Shown: piece after piece, positions 7,680-15,033 of the stretch | How the letters are laid out: each line of letters starts with the position of its first letter | Position numbering within the stretch: the stretch's first letter is position 1 | Assembly: GCA_002427745.1 (NCBI GenBank) | Contig: DIYF01000049.1 | Location: 1-27,256 of the forward strand | Reading direction: 5' to 3' | From: Roseivirga sp. UBA6061 | Lineage (GTDB): Bacteria; Bacteroidota; Bacteroidia; Cytophagales; Cyclobacteriaceae | DNA: 27,256 bases | Position numbers and translations under genes: made by a program | Notes under the pieces: model-generated | Database searches by the model: none | The model's input: the letters and a program-made list of their open reading frames with translations, nothing else | Told to the model about the DNA's origin: nothing

Positions 7680-8561
7680 ATGCTAAGGAAAATGTGGAAT
7701 ACACTGAGAAAAACAGACCAGCTTGTGATGGGGATGAATCAACGCAATCTTGGCCTCATCTACCCGAACAATGCCAGAAAAAACTACAAGTACGCTGATG
7801 ACAAATACCTGGCAAAGGAAATCATGGAAGCCAATAACGTGAAATGTCCGAGGACCTACGGTGTTGTAGAAAAGATAGGAGAGATCGAAGAGGTGTGGCA
7901 AATGGTGAGTCAGTGGCCTATGCTGGTGGTAAAGCCTGCGAAAGGAGCCGGGGGCAAAGGAATCATGATTCTGAAGCGGCAGGGAGATCAGTGGAGAAAG
8001 GGTAGTGGCCCCATTTCCGAGTCGCAGATTTTTACTCATATCGCCAACATCATTTTCGGGGTGTTTTCTTTTGGGGACGATGATCTTGCTCTGATAGAGG
8101 AGTATGTGGTGCCCCACGAATTCTTTGGAGAAATCTACCCCGCAGGAGTTCCTGATTTCAGAGTCATTTTGCTGAGGGGAGTGCCTGTTATGGGGATGCT
8201 GCGTATGCCCACAGCCAGGTCTAACGGTAAGGCCAATCTTCATCAGGGTGGTTTGGGTATCGGGGTAGATATGGAAACAGGGAAGCTAAAGCAGGCTTAT
8301 GATGGTAAAAGACATATGGCTACCCATCCCGATAGCGGCAGTGTGATTACCGGGAAGCCTATACCGCACTGGGAAGAGCTTGTGGCACTATCGGTACAAA
8401 CGGCAAAGGAGTTTCCACTCGACTACTTAGGGGTAGATCTGGTAATGGACAAAACTCATGGGCCGATGGTAATGGAGGTAAATGTAAGGCCGGGACTGGG
8501 CATACAACTCGCCAATCAGGAAGGTATGAAGGAAGCTCTCAAAAGATTAAAACTTGACTAG
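7680..8561 (+). CDS. RimK/alpha-L-glutamate ligase-related ATP-grasp protein
   Basis: A 293-residue cytoplasmic ATP-grasp enzyme. The nucleotide-binding lysine and glycine-rich loop are at residues 82-94 (V-V-K-P-A-K-G-A-G-G-K-G, Lys85), with an adenine-side pair near E140-E141. Metal-binding positions appear as Asp253 (G-V-D-L-V) and the E266-V-N268-V-R-P-G motif. The D-F-R-V-I-L-L-R-G-V-P-V-M-G-M-L-R and L-H-Q-G-G-L-G-I-G segments fit the alpha-L-glutamate-ligase-related family (TIGR02291 type). Such enzymes form amide bonds by adding an amino acid or amine to a carboxylate. Neither substrate can be predicted here. Coupling to the upstream transglutaminase/7TM gene (3-nt gap) is the typical family context and suggests that one enzyme makes a bond whose product the other handles across the inner membrane. 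Confidence 0.92.
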   Translation: MLRKMWNTLRKTDQLVMGMNQRNLGLIYPNNARKNYKYADDKYLAKEIMEANNVKCPRTYGVVEKIGEIEEVWQMVSQWPMLVVKPAKGAGGKGIMILKRQGDQWRKGSGPISESQIFTHIANIIFGVFSFGDDDLALIEEYVVPHEFFGEIYPAGVPDFRVILLRGVPVMGMLRMPTARSNGKANLHQGGLGIGVDMETGKLKQAYDGKRHMATHPDSGSVITGKPIPHWEELVALSVQTAKEFPLDYLGVDLVMDKTHGPMVMEVNVRPGLGIQLANQEGMKEALKRLKLD

Positions 8562-8562
8562 C

Positions 8563-8811
8563 ATGGAATATAAACAATCAAAAACCCCTTATCTGAGTCT
8601 GATTGCGGCTATCGCGTTGATAGCGGGTATTGCGCATATACAACCAGCAACTCAGGTGATTCATGTAAGCATTGAACCCTCCTCGCATAATGGGCGCAGC
8701 ATAGAAATCACCGGGCTACAGGGGGAAGCCCATACCATCTTATCAACCGAAAAAGAACTAAATCATGAGAAGGAGAACGATAGCGATCGCCATACTCTTA
8801 GCCTTAACTAG
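8563..8811 (+). CDS. Small single-pass membrane protein
   Basis: An 82-residue protein. I chose the ATG at 8563 over an in-frame TTG at 8554 because the ATG lies right after the ligase stop (8559-8561), while the TTG is inside it. A hydrophobic helix at about residues 12-28 follows K-Q-S-K-T-P, giving a short cytoplasmic tail. The rest is polar (residues about 30-82) and probably periplasmic, ending in a highly charged tail. The last 47 nt overlap the start of the next gene in another frame, so the extreme C-terminus is the least certain part. It matches no family I know. Its place inside the transglutaminase/ATP-grasp/barrel operon, filling about 200 nt, argues that it is real. Confidence 0.5.
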   Translation: MEYKQSKTPYLSLIAAIALIAGIAHIQPATQVIHVSIEPSSHNGRSIEITGLQGEAHTILSTEKELNHEKENDSDRHTLSLN

Positions 8812-9922
8812 TATACAGCTGAATGCCCAATGGGAACGTCAGTTCAGAGCAGGATTAAATGCAGGACATGAGTGGAATATTTTTTTAAACCCGTCCGTGA
8901 TCCGGGGAGCAGAAGAAACACTTTTCAGAAGCGACCTGTGGGTCAATGCACCTTATCAGGGAGGCTTTGTGAGTGCTGATTTTAACAGAGACCTGGGCAA
9001 GAGCCGCTGGAAGATTGGTGCCTACTTGTCAGGAGCCAACTATAACTTGAGGGTCAATGCCAATCGTCATTCTTTTCGGCTGAACACTTCGTATCGGGTC
9101 AAATATGCCAGTAGAAAGTACTTTGAGGTGGCTCCGGAGCTTTACAGAATCAAGCGGGTAGGGATCAACGATCAGGATGCTATTCTGTCTACCCCCTTTT
9201 CGTATTTCAGGTTTACACTGCCCGTCAAATTCGACTTCTATTTAAGAAATAAGGCCTGGCTGAAGACGACCTCAGGTTACCTCTACAGAAGCTATGACAG
9301 AACAAATGCCCGACAGCTTTCCTACCATGCAGGCTTTATTGAGGCCGGCTTAAGTAAGAAATGGAAGTCTGATAAAAATGAAACAAAGTTGACTTACACC
9401 AATCGTGTTGAGGTACGGCTCTACAAAAATCTCGAATTCTTTCTTGATGAGCCTGACGAGCCGGGTGACCCTGCGGAGCCGGAAGAAGTTGAAGAGAGCT
9501 CGCGGGTATGGACTTACCTGAGCAATGATCTGGAATATAGCATTAAGCCCCTGCACCAGAACTTCAAACTCACTGTGGGACTTTATACTACTATCAGGCT
9601 GGACAGTGAAGAAGAGAACAGTTATAAAGAACTGGCACCGGGAATTCGTACCGAATGGAAATTGAGCAGATGGACACTTAGTGGTAACCTGAGCTATGTC
9701 TACCGAAATTTTTCAGAGCGCGAAGTTGGCGAGGAAGAAGTGCCGCTTCAGTATAAGTACATCCGTGGTTATGTGAAAGCCAGTGTGCCCCTTGGGGAAA
9801 AGACGAATTTCTATATAAAGTCGAATGTAGTTAACCGGGCATCGAGCAATGATCTGCTCACCAGAGGCTTTCGCGAGTATTTCAACTCCAGGATTGAAAT
9901 GGGGATTACCCTGAGATTATAA
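8765..9922 (+). CDS. Outer-membrane beta-barrel protein of the ATP-grasp operon
   Basis: A 385-residue protein with a clear signal peptide (M-R-R-R then hydrophobic residues, cut near L-N-A-Q at about residue 22). The mature part is made of alternating polar/aromatic strands rich in Tyr, Arg and Ser, such as F-R-L-N-T-S-Y-R-V-K-Y and W-T-L-S-G-N-L-S-Y-V-Y-R-N-F, typical of an outer-membrane barrel of perhaps 14-16 strands. A proline/acid-rich loop lies at nt 9445-9502. I cannot assign a named family. As the last gene of the operon it adds an outer-membrane partner to the inner-membrane transglutaminase module and the cytoplasmic ligase. The ATG at 8765 overlaps the small membrane gene. A hairpin with a T-rich tail follows the stop. 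Confidence 0.8.
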   Translation: MRRRTIAIAILLALTSIQLNAQWERQFRAGLNAGHEWNIFLNPSVIRGAEETLFRSDLWVNAPYQGGFVSADFNRDLGKSRWKIGAYLSGANYNLRVNANRHSFRLNTSYRVKYASRKYFEVAPELYRIKRVGINDQDAILSTPFSYFRFTLPVKFDFYLRNKAWLKTTSGYLYRSYDRTNARQLSYHAGFIEAGLSKKWKSDKNETKLTYTNRVEVRLYKNLEFFLDEPDEPGDPAEPEEVEESSRVWTYLSNDLEYSIKPLHQNFKLTVGLYTTIRLDSEEENSYKELAPGIRTEWKLSRWTLSGNLSYVYRNFSEREVGEEEVPLQYKYIRGYVKASVPLGEKTNFYIKSNVVNRASSNDLLTRGFREYFNSRIEMGITLRL

Positions 9923-9954
9923 ACGGATTTAAGAATCTATAAATTGGTTGGTGC

Positions 9955-9990
9955 AAAAGGCTGAGGAAGACGTCCGAGGCCTTTTCTTTT
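9955..9990 (+). terminator. Intrinsic terminator after the beta-barrel gene
   Basis: AAAAGGC (9955-9961) pairs with GCCTTTT (9979-9985). A further GGA/TCC stem lies above a small internal loop, and the tail is T-rich (TTTTCTTTT). It lies 33 nt after the barrel gene's stop and separates this operon from the pentapeptide-repeat gene. Confidence 0.6.
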
Positions 9991-10126
9991 GTCTTTTGTT
10001 GTTTCCTTACAGAAGAGAAAAATAATTTCAGGCAACCTTTTGGCTGTTTCTTCCATCTATTTCGTAGAAGACTGTAACGTTTTTTGAAAATGGCGGTCTT
10101 CAAGGAAGACGTCAAAAACTCAAATC

Positions 10127-10858
10127 ATGAAGAATCAATTTACCCACCTTACCCGTTTCGGGTTAGCCACTGCGCTCTTTACTCTTTTTACTATCGGAGT
10201 ACAGGCCCAGTCGAATACCGTGAAAGCATCTGATATCATGGATGCCCTCAAACAAGGAAAAGAAGTCAGCTATGAAAATGTAACCGTTACCGGTGTGCTG
10301 GACTTCACCTTTATGGATGAGAAGCTTCCCGACCTGCCGAGAAGAAGAAGGTGGTGGAGAAATGGTGGTGATAACACGGTAAATGAAGTGATCGAGAGCA
10401 AAATCACCTTTACCAATGTCACTTTCGCTCAGGATGTGATTGCCTATTATCACGATGATCGTTCTGAATACACCTTTACCGCTGACTTTGAAAACGATGT
10501 GGTATTCAAAAACTGCAAGTTCGAGCGTGATGCCATGTTTAAGTATTCTGAATTTGAGCGAAACGCTTCGTTCGAAGGTTCTGAATTCTACGATGATACT
10601 ACTTTCAAGTATGCTCACTTCGAAGAGAAAGCCAGTTTTGCGAGCACAAAGTTTGATGAGAACGCCATGTTCAAATACACCAAGTTCAGAAGAGGTGTTT
10701 CTTTTGAGGAGGCCCGCTTCGAGAGATCTCTGGATATGAAATACACCGAAGTAAGAGGTGATTTTGATATCAAAGGACTCTACGTTCGCTGGGATATCGA
10801 CACGAAATACACCAAGATTAACGGTCGTGGATTCTCAAAGTACATGCTGGACAACTAA
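10127..10858 (+). CDS. Exported pentapeptide-repeat-like protein
   Basis: A 243-residue protein with a signal peptide (hydrophobic core about residues 11-26, ending V-Q-A-Q). After a variable segment containing a basic-aromatic patch (Arg72-Trp77), residues about 95-225 form repeats of the F-x4-F-x5 type. Phe recurs every 5 then 6 residues, and a 22-residue super-repeat starts with F/M-K-Y at 138, 160, 182 and 204. This fits the Pentapeptide_3 variety of right-handed beta-helix proteins, with a Phe-stacked core and Glu/Arg-rich surface. Proteins of this fold usually act by binding; no catalytic residues are evident. It appears monocistronic between a terminator and a convergent operon. Export sets it apart from the cytoplasmic Qnr/McbG type, so quinolone protection is unlikely. 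Confidence 0.78.
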   Translation: MKNQFTHLTRFGLATALFTLFTIGVQAQSNTVKASDIMDALKQGKEVSYENVTVTGVLDFTFMDEKLPDLPRRRRWWRNGGDNTVNEVIESKITFTNVTFAQDVIAYYHDDRSEYTFTADFENDVVFKNCKFERDAMFKYSEFERNASFEGSEFYDDTTFKYAHFEEKASFASTKFDENAMFKYTKFRRGVSFEEARFERSLDMKYTEVRGDFDIKGLYVRWDIDTKYTKINGRGFSKYMLDN

Positions 10859-10916
10859 GGAGACTCCCTTAAGATAAAGACACTAAACTACCTGTAAATT
10901 TCATTTTTCAGGTAAG

Positions 10917-10939
10917 AAGGCTGGCCGTTGGTCAGCCTT
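10917..10939. terminator. Hairpin between convergent genes
   Basis: AAGGCTGGCC and GGTCAGCCTT pair with one mismatch around a short loop. It lies between the ends of the pentapeptide-repeat gene (plus) and the dehydrogenase gene (minus). There is no strong T-run on either side, so it may be a weak bidirectional terminator or a 3'-end stabiliser. Confidence 0.45.
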
Positions 10940-10941
10940 CG

Positions 10942-11739
10942 CTATTGCTGTTGTTTGATAAACTGCTTGGCCAGAATATTCATCTTCATGTTATAAGGGA
11001 TGATCTTACCAAGTGCTTTGTAGAATCGGGGCACGGCCTTGGGAATGGCCACCGCTTTGCCTTTCAACATGCGGTCAATAGTATATTCCGCCACCTCTTC
11101 CGGTGTTGCCTGAGTCAGTTTGGAGAAAAAGCCCATCTGCTCATTGCGTGCCAGTACATCGGGGTTGGTCAGTACTGCGGCAGGGCAAAGTACCGTAACT
11201 CCCACATTCGTCATTTCCAGCTCTTTTCTCAGTGATCTGGAGAAGGAATAGACGAATCGCTTACTCGCTGAATAGATTCCTTTGTAAGGGATATCATAGA
11301 AGGCCGCCATGCTGGCCACATTGAGGATATAAGCCTTAGGGAGTTGCTTAAAGTCTTTCAGGAAAAGATGTGTGAGCATCACCAGATTTACCATGTTCAG
11401 CTGCATCTGTCCATAGTAGAACTGTGCCGCTTTGGTATCAAAAGCTCCTGAGTTGCCCAGGCCGGCATTGTTCATCAGCTTATCTACCCCGTAGCCATTC
11501 TCCAGGCACCAGTCATAGATTTCCTGAGGAGCCTCCTTTTGCATCAGATCTTTACCCAGGCAATGAAATTCCTGATCAGGGTACTGAGCTTTCAGAGCAT
11601 CTGTAACTTCATCCAGTTTGGGTTCCGGTAAAGCTACCAACAGTACATTTTCTCCTCTCAGAGCACAGTGTTCTGCCAGGGCCTGGCCTATGCCATTACT
11701 TGCCCCTGTCACAAGGGTAAACATCCTTTTTTCAGCCAT
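10942..11739 (-). CDS. Short-chain dehydrogenase/reductase (classical SDR)
   Basis: A 265-residue cytoplasmic NAD(P)-dependent oxidoreductase. The Rossmann motif T-G-A-S-N-G-I-G is at residues 11-18, the structural N-N-A-G at 90-93, the catalytic Ser at 143 and Y156-x3-K160 (Y-S-A-S-K). These are all the residues needed for activity. I chose the ATG at 11739 over an upstream in-frame TTG because it overlaps the preceding stop as TAATG, implying translational coupling. C-terminal features (I-P-K-A-V-P-R-F) resemble the DltE/YqjQ-like group of general SDRs. The substrate is unknown. Coupling to an epimerase-type SDR and a CPBP membrane protein hints at lipid or isoprenoid-like metabolism, but that is inference. 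Confidence 0.9.
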   Translation of the reverse strand: MAEKRMFTLVTGASNGIGQALAEHCALRGENVLLVALPEPKLDEVTDALKAQYPDQEFHCLGKDLMQKEAPQEIYDWCLENGYGVDKLMNNAGLGNSGAFDTKAAQFYYGQMQLNMVNLVMLTHLFLKDFKQLPKAYILNVASMAAFYDIPYKGIYSASKRFVYSFSRSLRKELEMTNVGVTVLCPAAVLTNPDVLARNEQMGFFSKLTQATPEEVAEYTIDRMLKGKAVAIPKAVPRFYKALGKIIPYNMKMNILAKQFIKQQQ

Positions 11740-12725
11740 TATTCTTCTTTTCTCAACCAATCAACGGTCTTCTGAATACCATCTTCCAATGAGGTGATTT
11801 GATAGCCCAACTCTGTCGTTGCCTTTTCACTGGATACACTCCATTTATAGAGGTACTTTCTCACCCATCCGGGAGTGATCATGGGCTGTCTGCCAAAATT
11901 CTCCGCTAAAAATAGCTGGATTTTGCCAAAGGCCAGAAGTACTCCGAGTGGCATTTTGTACAGCTTGTATTTCTTTCCACCTACTTTGGCAATCAGGTCG
12001 AACAACTCCCAGTAGGTAGCATCGTCTCCGCCAAGCAGGTAGCGTTCACCCGCTCTTCCGTTTTTCATGGCCAGCACATGTCCGTTTATGACGTCATCAA
12101 CAAACACATAGTTACCCGTAGACATGCCGTCACCCGGAATAAATTTCCATTTACCCGCGATATATTGCTTTACCAGCTTGGTTACCGAGTTACTTACATT
12201 CAGCGGGCCCGGACCATAAACACGGGTTGGGTTGACAATGACGACATGCTGTCCTTCCAGCACGCGTTCTTTGATCTTGAGCTCAGACTCGTATTTGGTA
12301 CTTTCATAGTCCGTGAAGAAATCAACCTGTCTGGGGGTTTCTTCATTGACCGGTCCGTCTACGGCAGGGCCTATTACCCCGGCAGTGGAGGTGACCACTA
12401 TTTTCTCAACACCCTGTTTTTTGGCCGCATCCAGGATATTGAGTGTACCATCAATATTTACTTCTTTAAAGGTGTCTCCTTTGGCCCAGACGCTGGCAAA
12501 AGCAGCCAGGTGAAACACCTCTTGACAGTCTTGCATACCTTCTTCCAGTGCCTCAATGCTGAAGAGGTCACCTTCCACAAACGAAATGCGTTCATGAGTC
12601 AGGGCTGAAGCTTTTGATTTGGACCGGATCAGGGCCACAATTTCATGACCCTCATCGGCCAGTTTATGCGCGAGCTTACGGCCTATAAAGCCGGTGGCTC
12701 CGGTAATGAAAATACGTTTATTCAT
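11739..12725 (-). CDS. NAD-dependent epimerase/dehydratase family protein (extended SDR)
   Basis: A 328-residue extended SDR with the nucleotide-binding motif T-G-A-T-G-F-I-G (residues 8-15), an acidic D53 after the second strand (E-G-D-L), H-L-A-A at 72-75, and the active-site Y140-x3-K144 (Y-E-S-T-K) with an S-T-A-G segment at 113-116. The C-terminal region (G-E-R-Y-L-L-G-G, then W-x-E-L-F) resembles dihydroflavonol-reductase/hopanoid-associated-like sugar or sterol dehydrogenases. Start and stop overlap both neighbours as TAATG, so the three genes are translated in series. The substrate cannot be told from the sequence. Confidence 0.9.
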   Translation of the reverse strand: MNKRIFITGATGFIGRKLAHKLADEGHEIVALIRSKSKASALTHERISFVEGDLFSIEALEEGMQDCQEVFHLAAFASVWAKGDTFKEVNIDGTLNILDAAKKQGVEKIVVTSTAGVIGPAVDGPVNEETPRQVDFFTDYESTKYESELKIKERVLEGQHVVIVNPTRVYGPGPLNVSNSVTKLVKQYIAGKWKFIPGDGMSTGNYVFVDDVINGHVLAMKNGRAGERYLLGGDDATYWELFDLIAKVGGKKYKLYKMPLGVLLAFGKIQLFLAENFGRQPMITPGWVRKYLYKWSVSSEKATTELGYQITSLEDGIQKTVDWLRKEE

Positions 12726-13441
12726 TAGCGAACACTCATTTCAGGGTGATGTCTCAGGGAGAAAAAGAAGTTGGAAAGCGCCAGGGTGATGTGCACGAAG
12801 AACGCTACCCAAATGGTACCGGTAGTCAATGTGATCAGGCAAAGCAGAATGCCGAGAGGCACTGCACCTACCGTTTCAGCCAGGTTTTTAGGTACATGTA
12901 CTAAGGCGTAGAATGCCGCATTAAGCACTATGGCAGGCCAGTCTCCTATCAGGGCAGCTGTAGAAAACAGCAGCAGTCCTCTGAACATAAACTCGTAACC
13001 GAAGAGGTAAGCACACCAGCTAAAGGCATTGATGGCTACCAGCTTTTTGCTCCAGACTTTCTCCCTCACATTGGGATAAAACGCCAGGTTCTTCTCCTTT
13101 TTGGAGTTGAAGAAGTTCATAGGCACTACGATACAGGCAATCCCCAGAATCCAGTAGAGAGAAGTCAGCCCGTTTTGGAATTTCAGCCCGTAGTCTCCGA
13201 ACGATTTACCCATCACCAGCACCATGATAATGGCCGGAATGATACCGATGGTCATCGCTCCCAGATAACGGGTGAAATGGATCATTTTAGTGTTACCTTT
13301 TTCCTCTCCGTATTTTGAGAAGAATCGGTCTTTGGTTTTGTCTGAAATGGAAACGAAATGATAGACGCTGAATCCGGCCGTTACCAGGGCCATTGCCAGT
13401 GTAGATTCCAGATAAGAGGCATCCCAGGAAGGTACGTTCAT
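12725..13441 (-). CDS. CPBP-family membrane protein with altered active-site motif
   Basis: A 238-residue polytopic membrane protein with about seven or eight hydrophobic segments. It matches the CPBP (CAAX protease/bacteriocin-processing, Abi) family in layout: motif 1 as Y149-E150-F-M-F-R154-G, motif 2 with H182 (Y-A-L-V-H), and motif 3 with H217 followed by N224. The family consensus is EExxxR, FxxxH and HxxxN. Here the first Glu, which is catalytic in Rce1-type enzymes, is Tyr, and the residue four after H217 is Ala. It may therefore be a catalytically changed or non-proteolytic member. It is the first gene of a TAATG-coupled operon with two dehydrogenases. Confidence 0.8.
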   Translation of the reverse strand: MNVPSWDASYLESTLAMALVTAGFSVYHFVSISDKTKDRFFSKYGEEKGNTKMIHFTRYLGAMTIGIIPAIIMVLVMGKSFGDYGLKFQNGLTSLYWILGIACIVVPMNFFNSKKEKNLAFYPNVREKVWSKKLVAINAFSWCAYLFGYEFMFRGLLLFSTAALIGDWPAIVLNAAFYALVHVPKNLAETVGAVPLGILLCLITLTTGTIWVAFFVHITLALSNFFFSLRHHPEMSVR

Positions 13442-13463
13442 ATTGCGGTTCTAAAATGGAGTG

Positions 13464-13471
13464 CAAAAATA
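13464..13471 (-). promoter_or_regulatory. Candidate -7 element of the CPBP-SDR operon
   Basis: On the minus strand this reads TATTTTTG, an exact TAnnTTTG match, 22 nt upstream of the CPBP ATG at 13441. That spacing would give a very short leader, common in Bacteroidota. No convincing -33 box is visible. Confidence 0.4.
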
Positions 13472-13528
13472 AGAACATCTGCCAGATTTGGGTAGATTAG
13501 CTGTTAAATAACGTTAGAGACCAGTCCT

Positions 13529-14263
13529 ATGAGATCAATTTTGGTAACCCTCCTTTTATGCACCACTTTTTGCTTTGCCAGTGCCCAGGAAAGCCTTACC
13601 ACAAGTCAGTTACTTGACAGAAGCATTGCTTTTCATGACCCTGACGGGCAATGGATGGACTGTAAGTTTACCCTGGTGATTGACATGGAGATTCCTGACA
13701 GACCTGTGAGATCCAGCAAGGTGACCATTGATAATGAAAAGGGAACCTTCGGGCTGGATATATTGCGCAGCGGACATATGCTCCAGTACAAAGTAAACGG
13801 GCTTGACTCCACAGAAGTAATGATTGATTTCAGAGTACCTGATTCAACACAGGTAGCTTCATTTGATCTGACTGCGGATCGTGCCAGGCGCTGGAGGGAC
13901 TATTATGGCTATCTCTATGGCCTGCCTATGAAGCTAAAAGACAGTGGAGTCAACATTGCCGAAGGCGTTATTAGTACAACCTTCCAGGGACAACCGGTAC
14001 TGGCTCTCAAAGTTACTTATGATGAGCAGGTAGGTTCTGATACCTGGTATTTCTATTTCAACCCCAATACCTACGCTATGGTAGGCTACCGTTTTTATCA
14101 TGACGAGGCCAAAAATGACGGGGAGTACATTGTGCTCAGTGGCATGAGCATTAAAAATGGAATGCGTATCCCCAAAGACCGTGCCTGGTATGTCAATGCT
14201 GATGACAGGCTGTTGGGTACAGATTATCTCGTAAATATGGAAGTGAAGCGGTACTGGGATTAG
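13529..14263 (+). CDS. Secreted DUF6503-family protein
   Basis: A 244-residue protein with a signal peptide (hydrophobic residues 4-17, cut near A-S-A-Q). The mature part follows the Bacteroidota DUF6503 pattern: a start like L-L-D-R-S-I-A-F-H-D-P-x-G-x-W, then F-x-L-V-I-D-M, and a C-terminal part with W-Y-F-Y-F-N-P-x-T-Y-A-M-V-G-Y-R-F and N-G-M-R-I-P-K. It probably folds as a LolA/LolB-like half-barrel that could hold a hydrophobic ligand (inference). It appears monocistronic and is divergent from the CPBP operon. No enzymatic motif is visible. Confidence 0.82.
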   Translation: MRSILVTLLLCTTFCFASAQESLTTSQLLDRSIAFHDPDGQWMDCKFTLVIDMEIPDRPVRSSKVTIDNEKGTFGLDILRSGHMLQYKVNGLDSTEVMIDFRVPDSTQVASFDLTADRARRWRDYYGYLYGLPMKLKDSGVNIAEGVISTTFQGQPVLALKVTYDEQVGSDTWYFYFNPNTYAMVGYRFYHDEAKNDGEYIVLSGMSIKNGMRIPKDRAWYVNADDRLLGTDYLVNMEVKRYWD

Positions 14264-14276
14264 CCGGCAGGCCGGA

Positions 14277-14945
14277 CTAGTTCTTCTTCTTTTTCTTCAG
14301 AGATTTGATGAACTGTCCCCAGGCGAAGGGATTCAAAAGCGGGTTGGTTCTTGGCCCTGCACTGTTCTGCAGGTTTTGGAACTGCTGGTTCATCATATAG
14401 CGATAGTTCAGGTCGGCACTCCCTTCTATGGGCATCGTGCGAATCAATTCCTGGACCACGCTGGGCTCAAAGTTTCTCAACACGGATTCCTGCTGCTCAC
14501 TCAGGTTCATGGCCATGATGGCCTCCTTGAATATCTCTTCTGTGGGGAACGGGTTAATCTCTACATCTGCCAGTTGGGTAACCTCTTCTTCCAGCACCAT
14601 GATGACGGTAAACTTATCCCCGACATCATCCGGAATTTTTATGGCGCGATTTTTAAAACCAATTACCGAAAAGACTACCTCATCACCTGCAATAAAAGGG
14701 TGGCTGAACCATCCTTTCAGATTTGATGCCGTACCTCTGCCGGTTCTGGGATTGTAAATGTTCACAAAGGGAATACCTGTACTGTCTGCGTCCATTACCA
14801 GTCCGGCAAGCTGTACGATTTTGGGTCCGTCATCCTGCTGGGCTACAGCACGATTCAGAGAAAGCCCGCACATCACGGTAATGATGAACGCAACGAGGAG
14901 AAATTTTCTTGTGAGCTTATTCAAAATCGCAGCTTTGGTTTCCAC
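14277..14945 (-). CDS. Secreted carboxypeptidase-regulatory-like domain protein
   Basis: A 222-residue protein. The longest frame starts with GTG at 14945; a TTG at codon 8 (just before N-K-L-T-R-K) would give a more standard signal peptide, and no ATG serves either, so the start is uncertain. A hydrophobic signal segment lies at about residues 14-35. A CarboxypepD_reg-like domain spans about 40-120 (L-A-G-L-V-M-D-A-D-S-T-G-I-P-F-V-N-I-Y, then V-F-S-V-I-G-F), the same fold as the N-terminal domain of TonB-dependent receptors but with no barrel attached. The tail has N-P-F-A-W-G-Q-F and ends in five Lys. It is a common but uncharacterised Bacteroidota family, presumed periplasmic. Confidence 0.78.
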   Translation of the reverse strand: METKAAILNKLTRKFLLVAFIITVMCGLSLNRAVAQQDDGPKIVQLAGLVMDADSTGIPFVNIYNPRTGRGTASNLKGWFSHPFIAGDEVVFSVIGFKNRAIKIPDDVGDKFTVIMVLEEEVTQLADVEINPFPTEEIFKEAIMAMNLSEQQESVLRNFEPSVVQELIRTMPIEGSADLNYRYMMNQQFQNLQNSAGPRTNPLLNPFAWGQFIKSLKKKKKN

Positions 14946-15033
14946 TTATTAAGACGAAACTGAGGAAATAAGGATTAACCTGATTTACCGAAACAGCTCG
15001 TGTTTGCAATATTAACAACCAAAAGGAGGAAAA

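Noticed and set aside
7683..8243. A 186-codon minus-strand frame opposite the ATP-grasp gene
   Set aside because: Rich in His, Pro and Cys as expected of an antisense shadow; the plus strand has clear ATP-grasp motifs.
10538..10760. Regular 66-nt periodicity that could suggest a repeat array
   Set aside because: The period is explained by the 22-residue protein super-repeat; DNA copies are diverged and there are no spacers, so it is not a CRISPR or tandem DNA repeat.
11740..11760. Longer N-terminus of the short-chain dehydrogenase from a TTG at 11760
   Set aside because: The ATG at 11739 forms a TAATG overlap with the upstream gene, matching the other junction in the operon, and places the Rossmann motif at the usual distance.
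12078..12608. A 176-codon plus-strand frame antisense to the epimerase gene
   Set aside because: The minus-strand frame carries all SDR motifs and is coupled to its neighbours; the antisense translation shows no family features or signal.
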